From: Lunularia cruciata
Lineage: Eukaryota; Streptophyta; Marchantiopsida; Lunulariales; Lunulariaceae
NCBI GenBank assembly: GCA_948567375.1
Contig: OX419756.1
Location: 25,460,552-25,524,551, forward strand
Direction of reading: 5' to 3'
DNA: 64,000 nucleotides
Shown: piece after piece, positions 48,550 through 58,219 of the stretch
Layout: every line of letters begins with the position of its first letter
How positions within the stretch are numbered: the stretch's first letter is position 1
Program-made: the position numbers and the translations under genes
Notes under the pieces: model-generated
Database searches by the model: none
What the model was told of the DNA's origin: nothing
Seen by the model: the letters and a program-made list of their open reading frames with translations, nothing else

Positions 48550-49560
48550 CTCATTGCTTGGTAGTATCTAGTAGAGAGAATATGTCTATTGGAGTTGTTT
48601 GGTGGGATTAGCACTGGACTAGCTACGATATTACAAGTGGGTATACGAGTACAGAGGTACTTGTATGTAGAGAGAGATGAGACTGCTAGGCAAGTCTCTC
48701 TACATCATGTAGCACACTTGGCCTATCAATATCCGGAGTTATTACCAATGTCAGCAGTCAAAGGTTACCAAAAGGCCCTACCAGCAGATATTCCCTTACT
48801 GGGGACGCATGATCTAGAGAGACATGGGCCTATTCACTTAGTGATTTCTAGATGGCCATGTCAAGGACATACACATGCTGGTAGAGGTTTGGGTCTTCAG
48901 GATCCTTGTTCTAGTGTGTTTTGGGAGATGTTACGGATGCTATAACATCTTGAGGTTCATTAGTCTGTTTCTCCAACTTACCTTTTGGAGAATGTTCCTT
49001 TGATGGGTGATTCTTGCACGAGAGTGGTGGCAAGTACACATCAGGTCCATTCTTGGATAGGACCTATTGTATTGTTAGATGCAGCCAGAGTGGGATCACA
49101 GGCTCATCGTCTTTGTCTTTGGTGGATGAACCTCTTACCCTAAGAGGTTCTACAATGTGCTTATGATGGGATTTAGCAACTTGACCACATCCTTGTTGAT
49201 GATATCTTGGATGTTGAGCGTCAGTCTCAGATAGTGGTAGTGGCTAATAGGTCACCTATGGTAGTGGTGAACCTAGTTGGATGGCCTAGAGCCGCATTTC
49301 CCACACTCATGAGTTTACCAGGCTCTCATGCTTTTAGAGAGGGAGGAACTGGACTTGTTTAGGACTCACAATTCCAACAGTTGGTGGAGCACAATGCTGA
49401 TGAGATAGAGCGAGCAATGGGTTTTCACACCGGTATTACCGTTGTTCCAGTAGTGTCAAAGGCATCTAGGCGTTAGGTGTTAGTTCAGGCTATGGACTTG
49501 AACTATTTGACTTGGATTGTGAGCCTTGGCTTGGTAGAGCAGTGTAGGTCCGCTTTATAG
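48550..49560 (+). pseudogene. Cytosine-5 DNA methyltransferase domain (DNMT3-like), retrotransposon-borne
   Basis: One unshifted frame carries the C5-methyltransferase motifs in order. Motif I: LELFGGISTGLATIL (48,589 on), the SAM-binding turn, with an acidic residue in YVERDETA shortly after. Motif IV: LVISRWPCQGHTHAG, with the catalytic Pro-Cys (Cys codon 48,859-48,861) and then G-R-G-x-GLxDP. Motif VI: ENV (48,988-48,996). Motif VIII: LLDAARVGSQAHRL (49,075-49,113), resembling DNMT3 DAxxVSxAHR. Motif IX: ERAMGFHTG (49,408 on). Motif X: QAMDLNYLTWI (about 49,487-49,520). The DNMT3-like call rests on motifs I and VIII; the PCQ resembles other C5 enzymes. Eight in-frame stops (48,562; 48,946; 48,961; 49,141; 49,174; 49,360; 49,474; 49,558), six TAG and two TAA, interrupt it at expected glutamines. 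It lies inside the element between protease and RT. Confidence 0.85.
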
Positions 49561-49879
49561 GCATCACCACTTGGACACTTGTGAGCCCTATGCCTATTGA
49601 GACAATTCAAGCACATGCTGCGGGTGATAGACCGAGTGGACATGGTATTCTTGGGACACAACTAGTGGCTACTAGGGAGAGTGGTCTACTTGGAGTCCAT
49701 CCAGGTCAGCGTGGGCTACTTAGATTACACCCTTGGTCCATTTGGGATGCAGCTAGCGGGCATGTGGAGCTTGTAGCCAGAGTGGATGGAGGTTTTCACA
49801 CAAAGGTTGGGACCTCTAGTGGTCGGGTGCATGATACTATTGCTCCCAAGGGCCCAGTGTAGCAGCCAATCAGTTTGTC

Positions 49880-50585
49880 TTCCACTCCTATGATTGTTAC
49901 AGAGGATACTTGAGAGCCAAATCTTGGACCCAAGCTTACTAGAGAGGAAAGACGAAAGGTTTGGAGGTTCTTGAGGAGCCACACGAGTTGTTTTGCCTTC
50001 AGTATGAAGGATTTGGGTGCTCTAAAAGAACCTGGTATATGGACTGAGCTGACTAGCAAAACATCAATTTCTTGACGTCCTTATTGATATATTGAGATGG
50101 AGAGGACATTGATTCAGAGCCGGAGTAGTGACCTTTATGAGGCTGGTTTGGTGGAGATTTCACATGGAGAGTATGCATCAACAACAATGATGCTAGCCAA
50201 GAAGGATATGCATAGCAACTACACAGATAGGCAAATATGTGGAGATTACCATCCTATCAACCAATAGACCAGGGCTGATCGATATGCCATGCCCACACCA
50301 AAGGAGATTTTTGATGCAATTGGGCATGCAAAGGTCTTCAATACTTTGGATCTTTGAGCGGGATATCATGAGTTGCCAACCTAAGAGGAAGATAAATCCA
50401 AGACAACATTCTGGGCTATTGATCCTCATGACAAGGATGTGTTATACTAGTGGAGGTTCTTACTATTTGGGTTAAAGAATGCTCTGTTGAGTTCCAGAGG
50501 GTCATGGATAGGATCTTAGCTGGATTAGATTTTGCTTGGTGCTATATTGATGACATTTTGGTCTATAGCACTATTATGGAGGAGC
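49880..50585 (+). pseudogene. Reverse transcriptase, 5' part, of the large element
   Basis: TREERRKVWRFLRSH is the usual pre-RT helix. Then come DLYEAGLVEIS, MMLAKKDMHSN, CGDYHPIN, HAKVFNTLDL and a catalytic YIDDILV box near 50,543. Stops occur where Gln (TAG) and Arg (TGA) are expected. The frame is cut at 50,590 by the nested element and resumes at 56,223. Confidence 0.82.
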
Positions 50586-50590
50586 ATGAT

Positions 50591-51005
50591 TGTAAAAGTA
50601 TGGAGTTTAGCGATGTAGTTAGTAAGGCTAACAAAGTAGAGAATAAGCAAAATTAGCCTAGAATATTCCAAAAGCATCTAGAAAGCTTCTTGGGAAGCAT
50701 CCCGACTAGTTAACTTGCGCTCCAAGCAGATAGCTTCTAGAAGGAAGCTTCTAACTAGCTTAGCTTGCATGCCAAGTAGGTGGCTTCTAGAAGAAAGCTT
50801 CTTGAGAAGCTTCCTAGTTAACTTGGCTTGCACTCTAAGAAAGCGGCTCAAAGAAGCTTCTTGAGAAGCTTCTCAAGGGCCTTGTATGCAACCTATAGGT
50901 ACCAATGCCAAAGCTCATGCTAGGCATTTGGAGTTTTCCCTCATTCAAGTGTCCCAATGTGAGTTTCCATTCTCCTATTTCTCTCCTTGGTCTTGGTCTT
51001 TTACA
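50591..51005 (+). mobile_element. 5' LTR of nested chromovirus, heat-shock-element-rich
   Basis: It is 415 bp. It carries seven matches to the heat-shock element core nGAAnnTTCn or nTTCnnGAAn: 50,661 (GAAtaTTC), 50,735 and 50,785 (TTCtaGAA), 50,744, 50,806, 50,853 and 50,865 (GAAgcTTC). These are set in a repeated module with AGCTTGCATGCCAAG-like words. The sequence shows the matches; heat response is inference. Confidence 0.92.
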
Positions 51006-51006
51006 T

Positions 51007-51018
51007 TGGTATCAGAGC
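51007..51018 (+). other. Primer-binding site, tRNA initiator-Met
   Basis: TGGTATCAGAGC, one base after the LTR end, matches the complement of the 3' end of plant initiator-Met tRNA, the standard primer for plant LTR elements. Confidence 0.95.
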
Positions 51019-51029
51019 AGGAATGGGAT

Positions 51030-52200
51030 GGATGGAATTTATGGACCACCAAATCCACTTCCGCCAAACCATTGGGATTTTCATGTCTAGATATTATCCA
51101 AGCATCATTTCACACAATTCATCACCTTGCACTTTGGGCAAGATTTTTTACATATGATCACTGTGTTTGAGGAACCCTTGATACTTCCGGTTGTAACATA
51201 TGGAGAACGATGGACATGCTACATCTATGTGTTAATCAATTAGATAAAGTGAGAGTAGTGGGATCAAGTAGTAGCTATGGCAGCAATACCGAACGTTATC
51301 CTTATGATGCAATAACAAATCAAGCACCTTACTCAATTGTTGGATGAATGAGATCAAAAACGACAAGAACATATAGAGAGAGCACCAATTCAAGATGGAG
51401 AAGATTGCATTTGATTTCCAAAATCCAAGGTGTTTCAAGGCCAGAATCTTCCGTGCACAATGGAGAATTTTGTATTTAATTGTGAATGTTACTTTGAAGC
51501 CACCAATCTTCAAGATGAACGGAAACAAATTCTCTTGGCCTCTAGCCAATTAGATGTTGTGGTAAAACTTTGGTGGCAATTTTGATGGGAGTGAGCTGAA
51601 CGACAGATTGTTTCACCAATTTTGACATGGGCAAAGTTCAAGGATGCAATATTGGGTTGGTTTCAAACTATAAATGCCACCTGCTCCGCACGAGATAAAT
51701 TGGCGGAGTTGAAGCAAGTTGGCTCAGTAAGGAGTTACATCACACAATTTCAAAACATCATCATGTAGATTCCATATATACAAGAAGGTGAACTATTGGA
51801 TCGATTTGTGTGGAGATTGAAGTAACAAATGAAATTGGAGGTGACCATGCAAGAACCACAAAATGTAGAAGAAGCCATGCAATTGGCTGAGCTCTTTGAT
51901 TCTTTGGTTGTGACAACTTGGTCTCGACCTCAACCTACACAAGGCCTACCAATACACTATGTACGAGTGGAAGAACCGGCACCAATGGAGATTGATACTA
52001 TCCAACAAAGACCACTTGGTACAGCAAATAGAGAAAGATTATGACAAAATGGAGGTTGTTTTTATTGTCACCAAGTTGGACATTGTATTTTTGAATGCCC
52101 ACTTAGGAATGGACGACCTTGACAAGTTATCCAGATGGAGATTGTGGAACAGAATGATCAAGGAAACAAGGAATCCCAATAGGAGATTTCGAGGCGCCTA
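51030..52200 (+). pseudogene. Gag of nested chromovirus
   Basis: Open pieces in shifted frames start near MDGIYGPPNPLPPNHWDF. The retrotransposon gag core is LAELKQVGSVRSYITQFQ (about 51,700-51,760), then ELLDRFVWRLK and EAMQLAELFDSLV. A perfect CCHC zinc knuckle, C-FY-C-HQVG-H-CIFE-C, lies at 52,057-52,098. Several stops (TAG/TAA) are present. Confidence 0.8.
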
Positions 52201-52208
52201 CTCGGAGC

Positions 52209-52700
52209 TTGATTAGTTCCAATAGGATTGAAGGCTCGTCCTATGCAAGTTTGCTTCACTTGCAAGATACAATATCTAATTGGGGTTGTAAGATTTTGGT
52301 TGATTCTAGAAGTTCAGAGAATTACATGTCTATGCAAGTAGCAAAGGAATTGGGTATTCCTATCAAGCTATTGTTTGGAAGTAGTTTGATGATGGCAGAT
52401 GGTAGAAAGTGTTCTGCATTCCGCACCTCACATCCTATTACCTTCAAGATTGGGAAGGAGTTTTTGGAGTGTATGAGGTTTGTAGTGGCACCTCTACACT
52501 ATGATGTCATTCTGGGTCTACCTTGGCTTGAACGTCATAAGGTTCAATTTGATTGGACCCAACTACAAATTCAAGTACAACACCAAGGTAGGAATTTCCG
52601 ATTAGGTTGTTTGGCACCTTTGAGTAAGACATTTATTGGTGTCTTACTCAAAGAAGGGAGCCATAGAGCAAATCTGGAAGGGAGATGAGTCCCAAGATGG
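52209..52700 (+). pseudogene. Protease of nested chromovirus
   Basis: LVDSRSSENYMS at about 52,296-52,330 is the aspartic protease site; the invariant Gly of D-S-G is Arg (AGA where GGA is expected, a G-to-A change). YDVILGLPWLERHKVQFDW (about 52,500-52,560) is the conserved C-terminal ILGxxWL block. A small inverted duplication (52,618-52,653) truncates the end. Confidence 0.8.
52618..52653. repeat. 13-bp-arm inverted duplication in nested element
   Basis: Arms 52,618-52,630 and 52,641-52,653 are exact reverse complements around a 10-base spacer, within the protease-RT linker. Confidence 0.88.
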
Positions 52701-52859
52701 GAATTTTGCCAGGAAGGCAACCATGGAGCAAGCTTGGAAGAGAGATGAGTCATTGGAAGGGAAGTTTGTTAGTAAAGTAGCCATAGAGCAAGCTTTGGAG
52801 GAAGATAAGTTTATTTGCGATGTGGATCAAGCCGATTGCACAAGAAAAATCTGAGGAGG

Positions 52860-54480
52860 GCCAAGAGCCTCATCAAGCAATGGTTGAGCGGATAGTTGAA
52901 GAGTTTGCGGACGTGTTTCCAAATGATCTACCAAAGGGATTACCTTCCATCAAGGTATGCCCTTCAAGATCAAGTTATTGCCAAGGAGACCTCTAGTGAG
53001 TAGACCAATCTATCGGCTCTCACTAAAGGAGTTGAAGGAGTTGAAAAAATTACTTATAGAGTTGTTGGAGAAGGATTTCATACAACATAGTACCTCTACT
53101 TGGGGAGCACCGGTACTATTTGTTCCAAAGAAGGATGGAGGACTTTGTTTCTGTATTGATTATCGTAGGCTCAATAAGTAAACCGTGAAGACTGCATATC
53201 CCTTGCCTTGGATCAATGACCAGCTTGATCAACTAAGTGGAGCATGCTACTTTTCCAAGCTGGATCTTTGTACAGCTATTGGCAAATTCCTATTGAAAGA
53301 GAGGATGTGCAAAAGACTGACTTCACACAAGGTATGGGTATTTTGAGTGGAGTTCTACCTTTTGGACTCACTAATGCTCCAAAAATCTTCATAGATCAGA
53401 TGCATCAAGTGTTGGAGGGACTATTGGATCAGTCCGTGGTGGTGTTCTTGGATGATATCTTAATCTATAGCAAGATAGAGGCAAAACATGTGAATCATGT
53501 GCGAGAAGTCCTAAGATGACTACAACAATGGAAATTTTATTGCAAGAAGTTGAAGTGTGCCTTTTGGCAGAAGGAGGTTACCTTCTTGGGTCATAAGATC
53601 TCATCAGAGGAAATCATGATAGAAGAAGATAAGATCAAGGCTATTATTGATTGGCCTACCCCAAAGGATGCTACAAAAGTATGTGCATTCAATGGATTGG
53701 CTAGTTTTTACCAACGGTTCATCCATTATTATGCTCATGTGGCTGCACCATTGACTAACCTCTTGGGAAAGAAATCAAGTTTCTAGTGGACCACCAAGCA
53801 TGAAGAAGCATTCTAGAAGTTAAAGCATATGGTGTCTTCAAGACCTATTCTTCAACTATATGATCCTCAACTACCTTGTGTGGTTGATTTTGATGCTTCT
53901 AACTTTGCAATTGGAGCTATGTTGCAACGGGAATTCCCATATGGACTACATCCCATTGCCTTTGTGTTTCACTAACTAAATACAGCTAAAAGAAATTACT
54001 TTGCTCAAGATCGGGAACAACTTGCAATGGTATATGCCACCATGGTATGGAAGCATTACCTCTTGGGGAAACAAGTGGTCATGCAAACTAATCACAAGCC
54101 ATTGTTGCAGACCTTACACTTGGAACATATGAAGAGTCAACATCATCAATGGGAAGAGCAACTCCAATTTTTTGACATCAAAATTGAGTACAAACCAGGT
54201 TGGTTCCATGTCATCCCTAATTCTCTATCACGACTACCTGATTTGAAGTCTCTTCCTCTCATCACGGCAGCAATTACGACGGTGTCAATTGACCCCAAGG
54301 TCCATAACAAGTTTTGGTCAGCTCTACAACAAGATCCCTTCTTCCAAATGATACATGGTTGTTTGACAACAAGCGACAAGGAGTACAACACCTTCTCCTT
54401 CAAGGAAGACCTTCTATTCCATGCAGACCGGATCCATGTTCCAGCCAAAGGTGATCTCCGACTTGTGCGCCTTTAGGAAG
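52860..54480 (+). pseudogene. Reverse transcriptase and RNase H of nested chromovirus
   Basis: [46 protein letters not shown] followed by TAA, YPLPWINDQLDQLSGA, FSKLDL, then the catalytic FLDDILIYS near 53,445-53,470, KCAFWQKEVTFLGH, and FNGLASFYQRFI. RNase H: VVDFDASNFAIGAML (about 53,880), ReqLAMVYA-type helix, and TNHKPLLQTL. A linker KYNTFSF/FKEDLLFHADR leads towards the integrase. Breaks are mostly single stops (TAG, TAA) plus shifts near 53,180-53,330. Confidence 0.88.
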
Positions 54481-54520
54481 CCCAAGATTTACCAATATAT
54501 TGGTAAATCATGGGCTTCCT
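54475..54520. repeat. Spacerless 23-bp inverted duplication in pol
   Basis: 54,475-54,497 and 54,498-54,520 are reverse complements with one mismatch and no spacer. It falls where Gypsy elements encode the conserved HDSPxxGHxG segment; the right arm replaces or interrupts that segment. Confidence 0.92.
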
Positions 54521-55180
54521 GGGCTTGTCACATGGGGGTGGACAAGACCTTAGGTACCCTCCAACGCCAATGGTGGTGGCCCAACATGACATGAGATGTT
54601 TGGGAGTTTGTCCGATCATGTGAGAGTTGTCAACGCAACAAGGCTAGTTACCAAAAGCCGAGTGGACTCCTTTAGCCACTTCCCATTCCAACTACTCATT
54701 GGGAACATGTGAGCTTAGATCTCATCACCTCCTTGCCCAAGACACAACAAGGTCACACAACAATTATGGTGTTTGTGGATAAGCTTAGTAAGCAAATCCA
54801 TTTGACACCAATGGTTGATACTATGGATCCTCTAACCTTGGCGCAACTCTACTTCATTAATGTATTCAAACATCATGGTATGCCACATGTACTCATCTCC
54901 AACCATGATCCTTGCTTCACCAAAAAGTTTTGGCAAGTCGTCTTCCAGATACTTGGCACCAAGCTTGCTTTGTCCACAACCTATCATCCTCAAACTGATG
55001 GACAAACTGAACGTGCAAATCACACCTTGGAAGATATCCTTCATGCCTTTATCAACATTACCATACCAATTGGGATGAATGTCTTGCAATTGTGGAGTTT
55101 GCATATAACAATTCTATACAGGCAAGCACCGGATTCTCTCCTTTCTTTCTCAATTTTGGCCAAGATCCACTTGTCTTAGA
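54521..55180 (+). pseudogene. Integrase of nested chromovirus
   Basis: The HHCC zinc module has lost part of its first half to the inverted duplication; VRSCESCQRNK (about 54,610-54,645) gives the two cysteines. Core: SLDLITSLPKTQQGHT with the first catalytic Asp, then LISNHDPCFTKKFW, where the expected second catalytic Asp (SD) is Asn, and YHPQTDGQTERANHTLE with the glutamate intact. The last part shifts frame near 55,080. Confidence 0.85.
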
Positions 55181-55470
55181 TTCTCTTCTTTCTCCTCCTC
55201 CGTCTCAAGTCCCTCATACTTCAACCTTCTTGACCACCATATGCAAATCTCTCCAACAAGCCAAATCTCACCTCCTTGTTGCTCAAAATTGTCAAAAACA
55301 ATATGCAGACCACCATTGTTGTGATCTCACCTTTGAATTCGGTGATAAATTTATGTTATCATCTAGTAATCTACCCTCCTACTTGATACCCAAGTTTGTA
55401 AACTTGCCCCCAATTAGAAAGGACCTTTTGATGTCACCCAAATTGTCTCTCTTGTTGCTTTTGACTTGCT

Positions 55471-55790
55471 TTGCCTTGTCATATGCACACCCATCCTGTC
55501 TTTCATGTTTCCAAGTTGAAACCCTTTGATCCTAACCCCTCTTCTTTCTCCTCTCAAGTCCAACCTCCTCCTCTCCCTATCTCTATCAATGATCATGAGG
55601 AGTACGAAGTTGATCATATCCTTGCATGTCGCCACATCCAGCAAGGACACCGCCAACATATGGAGTACAAGGTCCTTTGGAAAGGGTATCCCCTTCATGA
55701 TGCCACTCAGAAACCTCTTTCTCACCTCCAAAATGTATAGATGGCCATCCAGGAGTTTGAAGTTCAATGGCGACAAGGATGTTACCAACA
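55471..55790 (+). pseudogene. Chromodomain end of nested chromovirus pol
   Basis: HPVFHVSKLKPFDPNPS is the usual FHVSxLK segment before the chromodomain. The chromodomain reads EEYEVDHILACRH, HMEYKVLWKGYPLHDATQ, with the aromatic positions mostly kept, so it once could have bound methylated histone tails and guided integration into heterochromatin. A TAG follows LQNV. Confidence 0.85.
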
Positions 55791-55791
55791 A

Positions 55792-55803
55792 GCGGTGGGA
55801 GAA
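55792..55803 (+). other. Polypurine tract
   Basis: GCGGTGGGAGAA lies just before the 3' LTR start at 55,806; it would prime plus-strand synthesis. Confidence 0.7.
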
Positions 55804-55805
55804 TA

Positions 55806-56217
55806 TGTAATAGTATGGAGTTTAACATAGTTAGTAAGGCTAACAAAGTAGAGAATAAGCAAAATTAGCCTAAAATATTCCAAAAACATCTAGAAAGCTT
55901 CTTGGGAAGCTTCATGACTAGTTAACTTGTGCTCCAAGCAGATAGCTTCTAGAAGGAAGCTTCTAACTAGCTTAGCTTGCATACCAAGTAGGCGGCTTCT
56001 AGAAGAAAGCCTCTTGAGAAGCTTCCTAGTTAACTTGGCTTGCACTCTAAGAAAGCCGCTCAAGGAAGCTTCTTGAGAAGCTTCTCAAGGGCCTTGTATG
56101 CAACTTATAGATACCAAGGCCAAAGCTCATGCTAGGCATTTGGAGTTTTCCCTCATTCAAGTGTCCCAATGTGAGTTTCCATTCTCCTATTTCTCTCCTC
56201 AGTCTTGGTCTTTTACA
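55806..56217 (+). mobile_element. 3' LTR of nested chromovirus
   Basis: 412 bp, TGTAATAG to CTTTTACA. It keeps six of the seven heat-shock-like palindromes of the 5' LTR (two TTCtaGAA, four GAAgcTTC); the GAAtaTTC site is lost by a G-to-A change. Confidence 0.92.
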
Positions 56218-56222
56218 ATGAG

Positions 56223-57345
56223 AGATAGCTGTTGGAGGTGTTTGAGAGGTTGAGATCTCATGGACTCAAATTACATCCAGGGAAGTGTAGGTTCTTCCAC
56301 GACCAATTTGAGTATTTGGGTCACACTATCTACCCTAGAGGATTTGGTGTTCAGCAGACCAAGGTGGAGGCTATTGCACGTATTCCTCGGCCTACGGATG
56401 TGAGCAGAGTGTGAGCATTCCTTGGGTTGGCAAGCTTTTATCGCCGCCATGTTAGAGGATTTAGTGTCATTGCCAAGGCTTTGACGAAACTGACCAAGCT
56501 TACATAGGAGTGGTGTTGGGGAGATGAGCAAGAGAGAGCTTTTGTAGAGCTCAAGGAAAGGTTGACATCTGCTCCTATTTTGAGGAGACAGATCAGAGGA
56601 CAACCATTTCAGGTTCATACTGATTGGAGTATGTTGGGGCTTGGAGCGGTGCTCACCCAACATGATGATGAGGGGAAGGAGTTTGTGGTGGCCTATGCTA
56701 GTCGCTCCAACAATTCAGCAGAGGTGAAGTATAGTTCATATGAGGGAGAGTGCTTGGCAGCAATTTGGGGAGTAGCACATTTTCGATGTTACCTATTTGC
56801 TAACTCCTTCACTCTCATCATTGATCATCAGCCATTGAAGTGGTTGATGGAGTCCAACAAGCTTTCAGGGAAGCTTGCACAATGGGCTCTGATTTTATAG
56901 GAGTATGATTTCATGGTTGTTCACAGACCTAGAGTGGTGAACCGTGATGCAGATGGGTTGAGTAGAAACCCATGTCCCATCCAGCAGGATCAGACCAAAG
57001 CACGTTGGCATGGTGAGACAAATGGGGAGATGGTACCAAGTTGGCATGCATTGGCCTTTCTATGTATATTTTCAAAGGCTTTGGTGGTATCTTTCTTAGT
57101 GCATACAAGAGGAGTTATTGAGGTTATAGATCCCAAGAGTGAAGATATTGGTACAATTCAGCAAGACATTCATGATGATGTCTTAGTGATGGACTATCTT
57201 TGCATTGGTGTTGTGGGTGGCACTGTTGGGTCCAAGGAGAAAGATTGTGTTCTTCAGCAAGCCAAACGGTTCAAATTGGAGGGCAGACACCTTTTGCGTG
57301 TATGGGAGGATGGTAGAGTGCGAGTAGTACCACTTCCATTTTAGA
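56223..57345 (+). pseudogene. RT end and RNase H of the large element
   Basis: It resumes the RT frame after the insertion: VFERLRSHGLKLHPGKCRFF, FEYLGHTI, AFLGLASFYRRHVRGF. RNase H: FQVHTDWSMLGLGAVLTQHD (Asp), SSYEGECLAAIW (Glu), IIDHQPLKWLM (Asp), so its acidic triad is preserved. VNRDADGLSRNP is the conserved DALSR block (about 56,935-56,970). A linker leads to the integrase. Stops at 56,236, 56,413, 56,503 and 56,898 are TAG/TGA type. Confidence 0.87.
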
Positions 57346-58108
57346 GACCACAGTTGGTCCATCATGCTCATGGAAGCTAGGACATTTTGGAGTCAAGCGT
57401 ACATATAGCTTACTCTAGAGTTATTATTGGTGGAACATAATGCAAATTGAGGTACAGTAGTTTGTTGCCCGATGTGTGGTTTGTGACTAAGTTAGAGCAT
57501 CATTCAATGCTCCTACACCACAGTTACACCTATTACCTATCATGGGATTGGGTTACCGTTGGAGTTTGGACTTTGCTGGACCTTTATTGCTGACCATGAG
57601 ACATCATTGGTATGTTTTGGTGATGGTGAAGCACTTATCCAAGTGGATTGAGTTGGTGGCACTTCTTGACAAGTCTAGCAAAGGGACAGCTTACTCGTTC
57701 TTGGATCAAGTTCTCAGTCATTTTGGTGCACCAGCTAAGGTTTTGACTGATCAGGCTACAGAGTTCTTAGAGGAGTTTCAGGTCTTGTGTGACAAGGCTT
57801 TGATTGATCACTGTACTACCTCCCGAGATCATCCTGAGGTAGATGGCTTAGCAGAGAGAGTGGTTCAGATAGTGAAGAGAGGATTGCAAAAGTATGGTTT
57901 GCATAGAGGCCACTTGGGAGATTGGGATCTCCAATTACCTTGGTTGGCCATGAGCTATTGGTTCAGCCGGCAAGCCTCCTTAGCATCCTTCTCTCCGTGC
58001 TTTCTACTCTATGGACAAGATCCACATTTACCTGCAGCCATTTGTCAAGATGCTATTGTAGTCTTGGACTTGGATGATCCAGATATATGGATGAGCACAT
58101 GTTCTTAG
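57346..58108 (+). pseudogene. Integrase of the large element
   Basis: The zinc module spans about 57,358-57,500: HHAHGS, LGHFGVKRTY and CVVCD. Catalytic core: WSLDFAGPLL (first Asp), KVLTDQATEFLEEF (second Asp), and GLAERVVQIVKRGLQ (Glu), so all three acidic residues remain. RHHWYVLVMVKHLSKW matches the conserved segment between them. The stop at 58,106 precedes the C-terminal tail. Confidence 0.85.
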
Positions 58109-58219
58109 CGGGCAGAGATCTTTTAAAGAGTGATGCTGATGGCCTCTGAGAACTTGGCGATTGCTCAGCATAGAGATACTTTACGTTATGCTACCATTTG
58201 AGGAGGAGGTTATAGACCC

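Larger units (their letters stand above)
50591..56217 (+). mobile_element. Complete chromovirus nested in the large Gypsy element
   Basis: It is 5,627 bp. LTRs 50,591-51,005 and 55,806-56,217 end in TGTAAAAG / CTTTTACA. A perfect primer site TGGTATCAGAGC follows the 5' LTR and a purine-rich tract precedes the 3' LTR. Internal order is gag, protease, RT, RNase H, integrase, chromodomain. Flanking bases ATGAT (50,586-50,590) and ATGAG (56,218-56,222) form a 5-bp target duplication with one difference. By hand count the LTRs differ at about 19 of 412 aligned bases plus a 3-bp gap. Coding parts carry stops and shifts, so it is dead. It is a Ty3/Gypsy chromovirus by its chromodomain. Confidence 0.93.

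Noticed and set aside
49725-50059. Minus-strand open frames over the RT linker
   Set aside because: They are opposite the well-supported plus-strand pol frame and show no domain.
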